The position numbers were made by a program, and so were the translations under genes. Below the pieces are notes generated by a model. It did no database searches, had not been told where the DNA came from, and was given only the letters and a program-made list of their open reading frames with translations. A stretch of 30,069 bases of DNA, from contig DLHF01000082.1 of the NCBI GenBank assembly GCA_002483085.1, positions 1 through 30,069 on the forward strand. The letters run 5' to 3'. The stretch's first letter is position 1. Each line of letters begins with the position of its first letter. The DNA comes from Ignavibacteria bacterium UBA7675 (GTDB lineage Bacteria > Bacteroidota > Ignavibacteria > Kapaibacteriales > UB7675). Shown here in pieces: positions 1-7,884 of the stretch.

Positions 1-154
1 CAGCGCAGGCGAGCGAGTATATATCGAGCGATGGTATGCCGCGAGCAGCAGCCGCGAGATAGCGATCCGCGCGCATGTAGCCGCAGGCTTGTACACAGTG
101 GTTCTGCGTTCCCCGGCACGGGTGGACGTAGGCATGCTGATGATAGCGCGATAG
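1..154 (+). CDS. C-terminal end of a secreted protein with T9SS-like sorting domain (5' partial)
   Basis: The frame beginning at base 2 is open from the window edge to a TAG at 152-154 and gives 50 residues. The tail carries the pattern AAGLYTVVLRS followed by a short strand and a final basic residue (MLMIAR). That is the usual ending of the type A sorting domain of type IX secretion cargo, in which a Gly-[LVI]-Tyr strand precedes the last strand. Similar wording ends the 633-residue protein at 24747-26648 (PGLYYALVQI). The rest of the gene, and hence its function, lies outside the window. It converges on the YdeI-like gene, 23 bp away. The frame was chosen because it is the one with a recognisable protein pattern; another frame stays open to 210 but reads as Arg/Ser-rich noise. 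Confidence 0.6.
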   Translation, partial: SAGERVYIERWYAASSSREIAIRAHVAAGLYTVVLRSPARVDVGMLMIAR

Positions 155-177
155 AAGCGACGGAAAGAGGCGTGTTG

Positions 178-786
178 TCAGGGATGCAACTTCTCGTTGT
201 TTTCTAACATCTGGATCAACTGATCGACGCGCCTCGCCCGTGTATCAGCCTTTGCTGCCGTCTGGATTCTAAAAATTATAGCGTACCTATTAGCGGCATT
301 GAGGGTAGCAAAAAATTCCTGTGCTTTTGTGTTGGTGTCCAACCTCGCCTGTAGATCTTCGGGTACCGTAGCTTTACTGGCCGAATCATAGGCCGCATCC
401 CAACGTCCATCGGCTTGAGCGCTTTCGATAGCGCGCAATCCGGCGGGCTGCATGCGCTTGCTTGCGATGAGCTGCAACACCTTTTCCCGGTTGACTTTTG
501 ACCACATACTCTTGGGCCTACGCGGTGTGAATTTTTGCAGATATGTTTTATCGTCGTAGCTTTTTTTCTGGCCATCAATCCAGCCATAGCACAGCGCCGA
601 CTCCAGCGCTTCGGCATACGACACCGACTGAACGCCCGATGCTTTTTTCGCGATTTTCAGCCAGAGTCCGGACGGCGAAGCATGATGTTCTTCAAGCCAG
701 GATTCCCAGTTGCTCTGGTGCTCGAACAAGATAATCGACAGATTGTTGAGAGTTTCTATAGAAGATGTCACTGTATTTCTCCGCAT
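178..786 (-). CDS. YdeI/OmpD-associated (OmdA) family protein
   Basis: This 202-residue protein matches the YdeI/OmpD-associated family, sometimes labelled bacteriocin-protection proteins. Typical family blocks are visible: an N-terminal helix ending in WLEEHH, the SGLWLKIAKK strand, then SYAEALESALCYGWIDGQ and FTPRRPKSMWSKVNREKV, and a C-terminal helical half rich in Ala and Arg. The length fits the family (about 190-200 residues). The ATG at 786 gives a slightly long N-terminus, but no better internal Met precedes the conserved part. There is no signal peptide, so it is probably cytoplasmic. The biochemical role of the family is poorly defined, although members affect sensitivity to cationic peptides in enterobacteria. 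It stands alone, convergent with the partial gene upstream. Confidence 0.8.
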   Translation of the reverse strand: MRRNTVTSSIETLNNLSIILFEHQSNWESWLEEHHASPSGLWLKIAKKASGVQSVSYAEALESALCYGWIDGQKKSYDDKTYLQKFTPRRPKSMWSKVNREKVLQLIASKRMQPAGLRAIESAQADGRWDAAYDSASKATVPEDLQARLDTNTKAQEFFATLNAANRYAIIFRIQTAAKADTRARRVDQLIQMLENNEKLHP

Positions 787-1391
787 GCACTACCACCACA
801 CTTTGGCGGCAATATACCACTTCTCTCGGTTGTGTAGAAGCGCTTCAATGGCTGTAGTGTTGGGGATTGCACTCTGCCACAGCCGCGCGCCCGCTTGGCT
901 TGCACGCGGCGGCTTGTGCGACCGGTGACAGCGATGCAACGCCTGAAGCGGAGACGCCCGTGCACAAGCCATCATATCATAGCTATATCTTCATAGCGGG
1001 AGTAAAACGCGCCGTGTGCATCCTCTATCAGACGGATGATGAGGGTCTATTCGGACAGATACACGCTATAAAATCGGACAAACAGCAGCGTTGCGAGCAG
1101 ATAAGTCTCGCTCAGAAATCAGACGGAAATTGCTGCTATAATCAGACAACATCCGATTTACATTGCTGATGTAAAAGGTTAGTTTTGAAGTAGTTGTTAT
1201 ATGCCACGTGCTACAATGAATTACACATGGTATCTCAACATGATACGACCGACATACAAGCGCTACCGACTTTGTGGTGTAGGCTTTTGGGGAAAACACT
1301 CTCGTCACACCGGTCATAGCCAGGCCGGAGCAGTTCTGTCGGGTCGTTCAGTTTATATAATCACTCACTTCTATTTCTCTATGGAGTTTCT
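787..1391. other. 605-bp gene-free stretch between divergent genes
   Basis: This stretch lies between the start of the YdeI-like gene (minus) and the start of the 239-residue protein (plus), so it should hold promoters for both. The only organised element I see is a dispersed repeat copy near 901-968. A 64-codon frame at 1201-1395 runs into the next gene's start, but it has no visible ribosome site and no protein-like pattern, so I do not call it. Confidence 0.5.
901..968 (+). repeat. Dispersed intergenic repeat, copy 1 (3' part)
   Basis: The segment carries the 3' half of the repeat family: CACGCGGCGG, then GTGCGACCGGTGACAGCGA and the closing GACGCCCGTGCACAAG. The 5' core (GTCTCCGCACCGCGCTGCA) is not recognisable, so this copy is truncated or decayed. 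A degenerate 5' part may begin near 840. The orientation is the same as copies 2, 6 and 8. Confidence 0.7.
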
Positions 1392-2111
1392 ATGAAACAA
1401 CTAACAGTAGAGCACCAGGCGGTGTTCAATTTCAAAACGGCTGCCTGCCATCTCAGGCCGCTGACGGAAACCGATGTTGCACAACAGGACTACAAGGATT
1501 TTTACGATGCCTTTACCGGAGCAATTGCGAGCTTCATCGACTCGGAATTGAACTACAGGCAGGCGAGCCGATGCCAACAGGTGGGAATAAGCCCCGATCT
1601 GGGAACGTACTCCGAAGGCATGGGAGCAAAGCTCAACACAGCAGGTATTGGGTATCTTACAGAGTCGCTGCTCTCATTTACGAGCTTCAGCGACCAGCAG
1701 ATAGATTTGCCGATTATTGATATCGAATTTCAGCAGGAACTGGCCGACTTCAAAACCCAGATGCGGGAAGTGCTTGTGCGCTTGGAAATGAAGGGCAGCG
1801 ATGCTTTAGAATTGTCCAACCAAATCGAGGAAGCCGCGAGCACGTTGGTGCCTGGCAACACAGGCAAGGAGCTTCTGGATCGTATGGGGCAAAAGGTGCA
1901 GGAACTTATCAATGTGCGGAACCAGCCGGGGCGGGGAGCCGAATCGAATATCGCTATCTGGAAATTGATAGCGGCTGTTGTTATGCTCGGTATGGCAATG
2001 TGGATTGTGTACAAATGCTACTACAGCAGGTGGTCTTGTTCCAAGAAACAAAAGGCGACCTACGATACAATCCTCGGTATAGCTATTATTGTCTTTGGCG
2101 CATGCGAATAA
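1392..2111 (+). CDS. Uncharacterised C-terminally membrane-anchored protein
   Basis: I do not recognise this 239-residue protein. Residues 1-180 are soluble and mostly helical, with Gln/Glu-rich segments at about 108-175 that could form a coiled coil. A hydrophobic segment at about 187-208 is followed by a Lys/Cys-rich stretch and a second short hydrophobic segment at 224-236, just before the C-terminus. There is no signal peptide, so a tail-anchored or hairpin-anchored topology with the large N-terminal domain in the cytoplasm is likely. The ATG at 1392 is preceded by GGAG at a sensible distance (ATGGAGTTTCTATG), which supports the start. The gene is monocistronic: an 18-bp hairpin lies about 90 bp downstream and a repeat copy separates it from recQ. 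Its function is unknown. Confidence 0.75.
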   Translation: MKQLTVEHQAVFNFKTAACHLRPLTETDVAQQDYKDFYDAFTGAIASFIDSELNYRQASRCQQVGISPDLGTYSEGMGAKLNTAGIGYLTESLLSFTSFSDQQIDLPIIDIEFQQELADFKTQMREVLVRLEMKGSDALELSNQIEEAASTLVPGNTGKELLDRMGQKVQELINVRNQPGRGAESNIAIWKLIAAVVMLGMAMWIVYKCYYSRWSCSKKQKATYDTILGIAIIVFGACE

Positions 2112-2197
2112 CAGCACGTGCTCGTGGTGAGCGCGATTGGTAGCGGTGTTTTCGCATGGCAGGCTGGCGAACGAGAGTGTTTTCTGAACGTGTATTT

Positions 2198-2237
2198 ACA
2201 GGAGAAGGATGTGTTTTCTAACACGTCCTTTTCCTGT
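2198..2237 (+). terminator. Strong hairpin downstream of the 239-residue gene, possible terminator
   Basis: Bases 2198-2215 and 2220-2237 pair over 18 positions with two G-U wobbles around the tetraloop TTCT. The stem is followed by TTTG, a weak T-tract. It lies about 87 bp after the stop at 2111 and just before repeat copy 2. A terminator or mRNA-stabilising role is inferred; the pairing is read directly. Confidence 0.55.
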
Positions 2238-2270
2238 TTGTAAGCGGTGCCAAACCAGTCGCTTTTTGGC

Positions 2271-2550
2271 GCTTCTGTCTTCGCCCTTGCGCTTGGTCGC
2301 TGCACCGCGCTGCACCGCCGCCGCGTGTTGTGCTCCCTTCATCGCTGTGTGCAGAGAGCATTTCTGGTGCGGTGTAAGGCATCTACAGCGCGATGGTACG
2401 AGTGTGATATGCTGCAAAGTATCTTTTGGAATGCGTAGATAATGTGGGCAATATCCTGTTCTGTTGTGCGTAATAGGGGGCTGAACTACGCGGCGGCTCT
2501 GCGACCGGTGACAGCGACCGGAAGCCTGTACGAAGACGCCCGTGCCCACG
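2271..2550 (+). repeat. Dispersed intergenic repeat, copy 2, interrupted
   Basis: The 5' half (GCTGCACCGCGCTGCACCGCC, here with GGTCGC before it) ends near 2333 and the 3' half (GCGACCGGTGACAGCGACCG to GACGCCCGTGCCCACG) occupies about 2481-2550. About 148 bp of unrelated sequence separates them, where other copies have some 30-40 bp. The right end is only 17 bp before the recQ ATG, so this element probably contributes the recQ 5' untranslated region. Confidence 0.7.
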
Positions 2551-2567
2551 TATATCAGAAGAGCAGT

Positions 2568-4046
2568 ATGAGCAATTCTTTCTCCCCGGTTGAAGTGTTA
2601 CAGCAGTATTTTGGGTTTGATTCCTATCGCGGCTTGCAGGAACAAATTATTCAGCGGATAGTGCAGCAGCGGAAACACTGTGTAGTGATGATGCCCACTG
2701 GCAGCGGCAAATCGCTGTGCTACCAAATACCGGCGCTGATGTTCGGCGGCGGTACTGTGGTAATAAGCCCGCTGATTGCTCTGATGCAAGACCAGGTAGA
2801 CGGCCTGCGGAAGCGTGGCATACGGGCGACGTTTATCAACTCGACAGTAGGACGCGAGGACAGAGAAGCGCGGTTAGAGGGATTTGTGCGGGGTGATTAC
2901 AAACTGTTGTATGTCACTCCCGAACGGTTTCGCAAGCCCGACTTTGCAGCGAGAATACAGCAAGCGCAGATTGATCTGCTGGCTGTGGACGAAGCGCATT
3001 GTATTTCGGAATGGGGGCACGATTTTCGGCCCGACTACTCGCGTATTGCGGAGTTTCGGGAGCTGATGGGCAACCCGCTTACCATAGCTCTTACCGCTAC
3101 TGCCACCGATGAAGTGCAGCGCGATATCGTTGAGAAATTGGGCATAGCAAAGGACGACATTCGCATTTTTCACTCGGGTATCGAGCGGCCAAATCTCCGG
3201 CTTGAAGCGCAGGATGTGTACACCGACGAAGAGAAGATCGAAAGCATACTCCAAACGATGGAGCGTTATGCTGGTTCGGGGATTATTTATTTTACGCTGA
3301 TAAAAACACTCGACGAATTTTCCGAGCGCCTACGCAAGCTGCGTATTCCGCATAGTGTGTACCACGGTAAGCTCGACAACCGCGACCGCAAAAGAGTGCA
3401 GCGCGAATTTCTCGGCGGCGATAATGTCGTCGTGCTGGCTACCAACGCCTTTGGCATGGGCATCGACAAGCCAGACATCCGCTATGTAATTCACGCGGAA
3501 GTGCCGGGCTCGTTGGAATCGTATTATCAGGAAATCGGTCGGGCAGGGCGCGACGGCGAGCCTGCGCTGTGCTTGCTTTTGTACCGCGAACTCGACCTCG
3601 CTACACAAATGCAGTTTATCACGTGGTCCAATCCCGATGCGGGATTTTACGGGCGACTTTTCTCGCTTTTGCACGACAACACCGAGGCAGTGAACGCCAT
3701 GGGTGTGGAGCATGTGCGTGAACAGCTTTCGTACAAAAACCGCAGCGACTTTCGTTTGGAAACTGCTCTCGGTATGATGGAGCGCTATGGCGTGATCGAA
3801 GGTTCGCTGGAAAAGCGCAACCTCGTGCTCACTGGCGAAATTGCAGATGATCTTCTCGACCCCGGCATGCGCGAAGAAAAGCTCATGGCCGACCGCAAAC
3901 GCCTGCTCTCGGTGGTGCAGTATTTTCGCAGCGAAGAATGCAGGCGCGTGTTTATCAGCCGGTATTTTGGCTTCAGCGACGAACAGCCCTGCGGCAACTG
4001 CGACACCTGCGATCAGGTAACACAAGAAAGAGAGGAAGAGCAGTAG
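2568..4046 (+). CDS. recQ: ATP-dependent DNA helicase RecQ, short form
   Basis: RecQ unwinds 3'-tailed DNA in recombination and fork repair. The 492-residue product has the superfamily 2 motifs in order: the N-terminal aromatic FGFDSYRGLQEQII block, Walker A MPTGSGKS at 42-49 (Lys48), DEAH at 141-144 with the RecQ aromatic-rich loop CISEWGHDFRPDY, TATAT, then domain 2 with YHGKLD, ATNAFGMGIDKPDIR and the Arg finger motif YYQEIGRAGRDG. The Zn-binding subdomain follows, with cysteines at 458, 475, 478 and 481. The protein stops there: the winged-helix (RQC) and HRDC domains of the roughly 600-residue E. coli type are absent. I chose the ATG at 2568 because the 42 codons upstream lie in repeat copy 2. 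Repeat copies 2 and 3 bracket the gene in the same orientation. Confidence 0.93.
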   Translation: MSNSFSPVEVLQQYFGFDSYRGLQEQIIQRIVQQRKHCVVMMPTGSGKSLCYQIPALMFGGGTVVISPLIALMQDQVDGLRKRGIRATFINSTVGREDREARLEGFVRGDYKLLYVTPERFRKPDFAARIQQAQIDLLAVDEAHCISEWGHDFRPDYSRIAEFRELMGNPLTIALTATATDEVQRDIVEKLGIAKDDIRIFHSGIERPNLRLEAQDVYTDEEKIESILQTMERYAGSGIIYFTLIKTLDEFSERLRKLRIPHSVYHGKLDNRDRKRVQREFLGGDNVVVLATNAFGMGIDKPDIRYVIHAEVPGSLESYYQEIGRAGRDGEPALCLLLYRELDLATQMQFITWSNPDAGFYGRLFSLLHDNTEAVNAMGVEHVREQLSYKNRSDFRLETALGMMERYGVIEGSLEKRNLVLTGEIADDLLDPGMREEKLMADRKRLLSVVQYFRSEECRRVFISRYFGFSDEQPCGNCDTCDQVTQEREEEQ

Positions 4047-4112
4047 AGCGCTTCGGCCTCTGCCCGTGTGGTCGTCTCCGCACCGCGCTGCACCCGGCGG
4101 TTTGCGGTCGGC
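4047..4112 (+). repeat. Dispersed intergenic repeat, copy 3 (5' part)
   Basis: Directly after the recQ stop comes GCGCTTCGGCCTCTGCCCGTG, then GTCGTCTCCGCACCGCGCTG and CACCCGGCGG, the 5' half of the family. After about 4112 the sequence diverges into GC-rich bases (GCTCCGCCGCC), so the 3' half is missing or rearranged. The remainder of the gap up to 4568 holds one doubtful small reading frame and nothing else I can name. Confidence 0.7.
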
Positions 4113-4187
4113 TCCGCCGCCTCTGCGCTGCGTGGCTTTGCAGCCGCTGTCGCTTTTTGCTTCGGTGGCAGTTGGAGGGGAGTATGT

Positions 4188-4469
4188 ATGGAGCAATCAG
4201 CACCTGAAAACAGAACGAATACCCAAATGATTTGCCAGTGTGCGCGGAAAATGGCAGATTTACAGCCGGTTGATAACACGCATGGCGACCGGGCGAACAG
4301 AACAGCCACCAGCCGTTCTTTTCAGCCTGTAGACAGATGTAGCGAAGGAAACGCACTATCCCGGAGTCAGGCACTTCGGAACACACGAACGGGAACAGGA
4401 ACATCGCCTGTCGGTCGTATACGCAGGAATGGAGTACATAGTCCATACAGGCCGGGCCTCGCTCCATAA
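4188..4469 (+). CDS. Doubtful small ORF with a good ribosome site
   Basis: An ATG at 4188 is preceded by GGAGGGGAG about 7 nt upstream, a better Shine-Dalgarno match than most genes here have. The frame encodes 93 residues rich in Arg, Thr, Ser and Asn, without a hydrophobic core, signal peptide or recognisable motif. The composition looks like translated non-coding DNA, and the flank is a repeat copy. It may be a chance frame or a decayed gene. I list it only because of the ribosome site and its place in a 520-bp gap. Confidence 0.2.
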   Translation: MEQSAPENRTNTQMICQCARKMADLQPVDNTHGDRANRTATSRSFQPVDRCSEGNALSRSQALRNTRTGTGTSPVGRIRRNGVHSPYRPGLAP

Positions 4470-4568
4470 GAGGGTAGCGGGGAAGAGCGTAGACTTGACC
4501 TGATAGGATAACTAACGGCAGGAAGCCATCAATTGTCATTGCCGCTTTACACGCAACACGGGGATAGA

Positions 4569-5201
4569 ATGAATCATTCGGACAATTTGGGGATAAGCAA
4601 ACGTTATGTTGTACGTTATGGGATTTCTATATGTATTCTGCTGCTGGCTGCTTTGGGACTGTGCCGGATGTGTAGGCCGGAACCGACTCAATCCAGATCT
4701 ATGGCTATTGCTGATGTACTGGTTCTAAAACCAGTGCTTCAGTCGGAGGCTGAGCAGATTGTGAAAGCTCTAAAAGAAGAAATTAAAAATGACCTTATAA
4801 AGATACAGTGGTCTAATCAAGGACAATGGAAAGATAGAAAGCTACTATCGAGTGAAACAGGCGTGGAAGATACCCTTCTCTATATTCTGACAACTGCAAG
4901 CGGAATGGATTCAAGTCAGATACAGAAAGCGCTGAAAAAGGCCGTATGGCGAAGCTCTGCCATTGAAGTCAGTGAAGTCTTTAGTCACTGGTCGTTGGTG
5001 ATGGTTGGACCTTTGAAGTATCAGGAGAATCTTATGGAAGCTGATGAAACCGAAGCACTTCGTAATAATCCCAAGCTCAGTGCCTGGTTCTTTTTGCCAC
5101 CACCTATCTCGTCTGATGATACAACTTTAGAAGTGTCTGATGCGCTTATTCATCTTTTGCGTAATACAGGGACGCAGGTCGAAAGGAGGTTGATGTGGTA
5201 A
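4569..5201 (+). CDS. Uncharacterised N-terminally anchored protein
   Basis: I do not recognise this 210-residue protein. Residues 14-33 form one hydrophobic segment (ISICILLLAALGLC) after a short basic N-terminus, so it is probably a single-pass protein with the C-terminal domain in the periplasm. The remaining 175 residues are mixed alpha/beta with no known motif. The ATG at 4569, after GGGGATAGA, is better than a TTG frame start at 4533. The last seven bases overlap the start of the lipoprotein gene, and a consensus AAAGGAGGT at 5182-5190 inside this gene serves the next one. The two genes are therefore translationally coupled and their products may act together at the cell envelope. Confidence 0.7.
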   Translation: MNHSDNLGISKRYVVRYGISICILLLAALGLCRMCRPEPTQSRSMAIADVLVLKPVLQSEAEQIVKALKEEIKNDLIKIQWSNQGQWKDRKLLSSETGVEDTLLYILTTASGMDSSQIQKALKKAVWRSSAIEVSEVFSHWSLVMVGPLKYQENLMEADETEALRNNPKLSAWFFLPPPISSDDTTLEVSDALIHLLRNTGTQVERRLMW

Positions 5202-5989
5202 AACAACGACTGTTCTGGGGTAGCAGGCTCGCTGTTCTACTGGGCTGTATAGTAGGTGCCAGTGCTTGTAATTCTGTGCAACTCCCCGAAGAATATATAA
5301 CAGGCCAGGTTGTCTTGACTGTAGACGACAACGGTGTCTTCAAAAGGCTACCTCAAATACCTTGGCCCAGGCGTGAATTTGTCTTTCGGAGCGATAAGGA
5401 TATCGCCGAATTTTTTGTTGGTGACACTATTGGTCTTCGGGCAGAAAACATTGATTTTGGTAATTATACATTCATCACATCAGTTAGGAATAGTGAGGCA
5501 GGACGTGCACCGGTCACTCTGAAACTGGAACGAATTCTCGACCATACTGTTGAACTTGGAGAAATATGCCAAACAGTTTTCTGGAATAATCCATACTATA
5601 CGCCGATCGTCCGAATCCACGATACGCTTAGACCTGCACAGGTTGTGCTTACGCCTGTTTTTAATGAGTCCTGCCGTATGATCGGTTATGAAATTCGTTA
5701 TGGTTCTACAGGTCGTGATAAATGTGGTGAAGAAGCCGAGGAAATATTAACAAGGTTTAATCACTGTATGGATGAAATTGAAAAAAATGATGGCGAGAAA
5801 AATACAAAGAAGCGTAGGAATGATAAAGAAAACAAGAATAGTAAAGTGGACAAGAAGCAAAAGATACAGACCAATCCAATTTCTCCAAGATCAATTAACG
5901 ATAACCATAAGGTCTTTCCTCCCCGTAACAAGGAGTCCGGCAAGTCGAGTAGATCGCTGCCGGAAATTGTATTTGGGATAGATAAATAA
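5195..5989 (+). CDS. Uncharacterised lipoprotein with Lys/Asn-rich tail
   Basis: The 264-residue product starts with a basic n-region, a hydrophobic stretch and the lipobox GASAC, so it should be a lipid-anchored envelope protein with the modified cysteine at residue 25. The middle (about 30-190) is beta-rich and has four further cysteines. From about 195 the chain becomes strongly basic and polar (runs of Lys, Asn, Asp, Arg), probably disordered. The GTG at 5195 lies 5 nt after GGAGG (5185-5189) and overlaps the stop of the upstream gene. An ATG at 5193 opens only a two-codon frame. It converges on the minus-strand gene at 5994 with a 4-bp gap. I have no family assignment. Confidence 0.72.
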   Translation: MVKQRLFWGSRLAVLLGCIVGASACNSVQLPEEYITGQVVLTVDDNGVFKRLPQIPWPRREFVFRSDKDIAEFFVGDTIGLRAENIDFGNYTFITSVRNSEAGRAPVTLKLERILDHTVELGEICQTVFWNNPYYTPIVRIHDTLRPAQVVLTPVFNESCRMIGYEIRYGSTGRDKCGEEAEEILTRFNHCMDEIEKNDGEKNTKKRRNDKENKNSKVDKKQKIQTNPISPRSINDNHKVFPPRNKESGKSSRSLPEIVFGIDK

Positions 5990-5993
5990 ATGC

Positions 5994-6578
5994 CTAAAGC
6001 GTTGGCACAGGCGAACGGTACGGCATAGGAGCCAAGGCGAACTCACCTAATAGCAGCATAATAGCGGCAGCTAGTAGTACTGCTCCCCATGTCAGCGCAA
6101 AAGCAGCTACTTCATTCTTATGCTGATAATCGGAAGTGGCCTTAACGCATTGTTCTATGCACTGATCAAAAAATACCGATTCATCAACTTCTTTACTGTT
6201 GGGATGTAGGGAAAGTTCGGCAGCAGGAACGATTCTATGGTGTTTGCGAAAAAACATACCATAGACTATAAGAGCCAATGCTGCGAGTAGGATAATCGTA
6301 AAGATGTTAACGGGAGTTTTCAGTATCGTTAATGTTGTTGCCAAAGCGACCTTTTCCGCAGTGAAAAGCAAAGCACCCAGAAATGCCGAAATAACAGTGA
6401 AGTAAAACGTTGCCCGCTTCTCGATGCGTTCAGCTCTGCGCTCTTCTTCTTCGTACAGAAACTTGAAAAATTCGTACTGCTCCTTTGTCGCCATTGTCGT
6501 ATCTCTTTGAGCTGTGTGTACATTTTGTGGATTACCCCAAGATACAGCTTTGCTCGAAGGAGGGCAATCGGAGTTCAT
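5994..6578 (-). CDS. Three-helix membrane protein with N-terminal coiled coil
   Basis: The 194-residue frame has a charged helix at about 31-56 (FFKFLYEEEERRAERIEKRA) leading straight into a membrane helix at 57-74. Further helices lie at about 90-110 and 156-180. A coiled coil followed by paired helices is the general layout of small membrane effectors such as SLATT-like and Pycsar-type proteins, but I cannot confirm membership. No nucleotide-sensing or cyclase partner is adjacent, so a defence role is speculation. The start is uncertain: ATG at 6578 has GGA 6 nt upstream, whereas ATG at 6494 (166 residues) begins right at the structured part and has GAGA upstream. I keep the longer frame but consider the shorter equally likely. 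Confidence 0.7.
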   Translation of the reverse strand: MNSDCPPSSKAVSWGNPQNVHTAQRDTTMATKEQYEFFKFLYEEEERRAERIEKRATFYFTVISAFLGALLFTAEKVALATTLTILKTPVNIFTIILLAALALIVYGMFFRKHHRIVPAAELSLHPNSKEVDESVFFDQCIEQCVKATSDYQHKNEVAAFALTWGAVLLAAAIMLLLGEFALAPMPYRSPVPTL

Positions 6579-6672
6579 CTGATTTCCGACTCGTGCAGAA
6601 AATTGTGCTACCTATGCAGTAGGCAGGCCGGATTATAGTGTTGGCCTGTATCTATGCCACATATTAAGAGCG

Positions 6673-7884
6673 TCAGAACAACTCGCCGGGCCGCCCCTTC
6701 CGCCTATTCCGTTCTTTCTCCGCTCTTTCTTTTCTTATCTTTTCTTTCTGTGCTGCTTTTAGTGCTGCCAAGGTTTCCGCCTTCTTCAGTTCTTGTACCT
6801 TCGCGTACAACTCCTTCTGCATCCTCTGTTCCTCTGCAAAATTGCCCGAGTTCAGGCGCCATTGTGTCATGACTTTATAGCCGCCTTCTCTATACTTTGT
6901 CAAAGCGCCGTTCACCGAATCAACAGGTGCCAGCTCATGTTCTGATCTGGACTCGAACTTGACACCGCAGGCGAGCTTGCTATGATCAATGCCAATGCTG
7001 GTATAATCCGATGCGGAGGTGAATCCCGAATATAACTGGAGGTTCACGAAATCTACGCATTCGTTCACCGTGCCGCTGTCGATGTTGTCTGTATCGGCAG
7101 GAGAAAGGGTAAGGTAATAATGCTTCTTTGTTTTCTTTGTTAGCTCGCCGAACGCATTTCTAATTTCGCGTATCATCAACGCGAACTGTTCTTGATTGAT
7201 TTTCAGGCAGGATGGCTCTTCCCAGTCTATGTCGAGGCCATCAAGGTTGTGGTGTGTAATATAGCTTGCCACATTTTGGGCAAACATATTTGCGCGAGCA
7301 GCATTTTCCGTTGGGTCGGGGCTGAAGATTCTTGAAAACACATCTTTCGGATTCCAGTTCAGCGTTACTACAATTTTAACAGCCGGATTTACACGCCGGG
7401 CGTCGCGAATAATATTGCTCAGGTAGTTGCTGTTGGTAAGGCCGTGCGGGTGTACAACGCGTGTGGATGGAGCGCCGTTCTCTGGGTGGTTGTACTCGTC
7501 CATGCCAATTGTCCATTCACCGTGTGCATTCTGCATAGTTGTTACAAAGCATACAAACAGAATATCGACACACTTGTACACTTCGTTGTTGATTAGGCTT
7601 TGGAATGCACTTCCCGGATCATCATACCCTTTGCCATCGGCGTCTTCGTTCAGCAATATCCATGCGTTGACAAGCCGTGCCTGCTGGTGGGCCGTATCGT
7701 TGCCTCTCTTTCCTGTGTTTTTGCTCGTAGAAGTGCCGGAGGTATTTTTTTGCACCGGCGTCTGTCGAGGCCATCCCTGCGGTCGTTTTCTCTGGCTTTC
7801 TATCTGCATCTGGCTGCTGCGTAGTGTGCGATTTCTGCTCTGTACACTGCTTCCCGGTAGTTGCTTTTTGCTCGCCTGATTCAT
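6673..7884 (-). CDS. GH18-like glycoside hydrolase without signal peptide
   Basis: The 403-residue product has the family 18 chitinase signature DGLDIDWE at 215-222, with Glu222 as the expected acid and Asp218/Asp220 in the DxDxE pattern. It also has the preceding barrel strand KIVVTLNWNP (170-179) and a later NLQLYSG (281-287) that corresponds to the family MxYD strand with Leu for Met and Ser for Asp. Family members cleave chitin or peptidoglycan-type beta-1,4-linked GlcNAc polymers. Residues 1-70 are basic and polar, and no secretion signal is visible. The last 50 residues form a highly charged helix (KEKIRKERAEKERNRRK). The ATG at 7884 follows GGGGAAAG with good spacing. How the enzyme meets its substrate is unclear, and a non-catalytic or carried role is possible. 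Confidence 0.8.
   Translation of the reverse strand: MNQASKKQLPGSSVQSRNRTLRSSQMQIESQRKRPQGWPRQTPVQKNTSGTSTSKNTGKRGNDTAHQQARLVNAWILLNEDADGKGYDDPGSAFQSLINNEVYKCVDILFVCFVTTMQNAHGEWTIGMDEYNHPENGAPSTRVVHPHGLTNSNYLSNIIRDARRVNPAVKIVVTLNWNPKDVFSRIFSPDPTENAARANMFAQNVASYITHHNLDGLDIDWEEPSCLKINQEQFALMIREIRNAFGELTKKTKKHYYLTLSPADTDNIDSGTVNECVDFVNLQLYSGFTSASDYTSIGIDHSKLACGVKFESRSEHELAPVDSVNGALTKYREGGYKVMTQWRLNSGNFAEEQRMQKELYAKVQELKKAETLAALKAAQKEKIRKERAEKERNRRKGRPGELF

Noticed and set aside
867..1169. 100-residue plus-strand frame
   Set aside because: It crosses repeat copy 1, has no ribosome site and no recognisable protein features.
2442..2567. 42-residue N-terminal extension of RecQ
   Set aside because: It lies in repeat copy 2 and has no family match; RecQ normally begins just before the aromatic FGFDSYR block, as with the ATG at 2568.
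2271..4112. Composite transposon carrying recQ
   Set aside because: There is no transposase, no terminal inverted repeat and no visible target duplication; only the flanking dispersed repeats are real.
3330..4196. 288-residue antisense frame over recQ
   Set aside because: It is a shadow of a well-supported helicase gene and shows no protein pattern. The same applies to the long antisense frames over hisG, hisC and hisB.
6624..6648. Terminator between the GH18 and three-helix genes
   Set aside because: CAGGCC and GGCCTG can pair, but there is no T-tract on either side and the loop is long.
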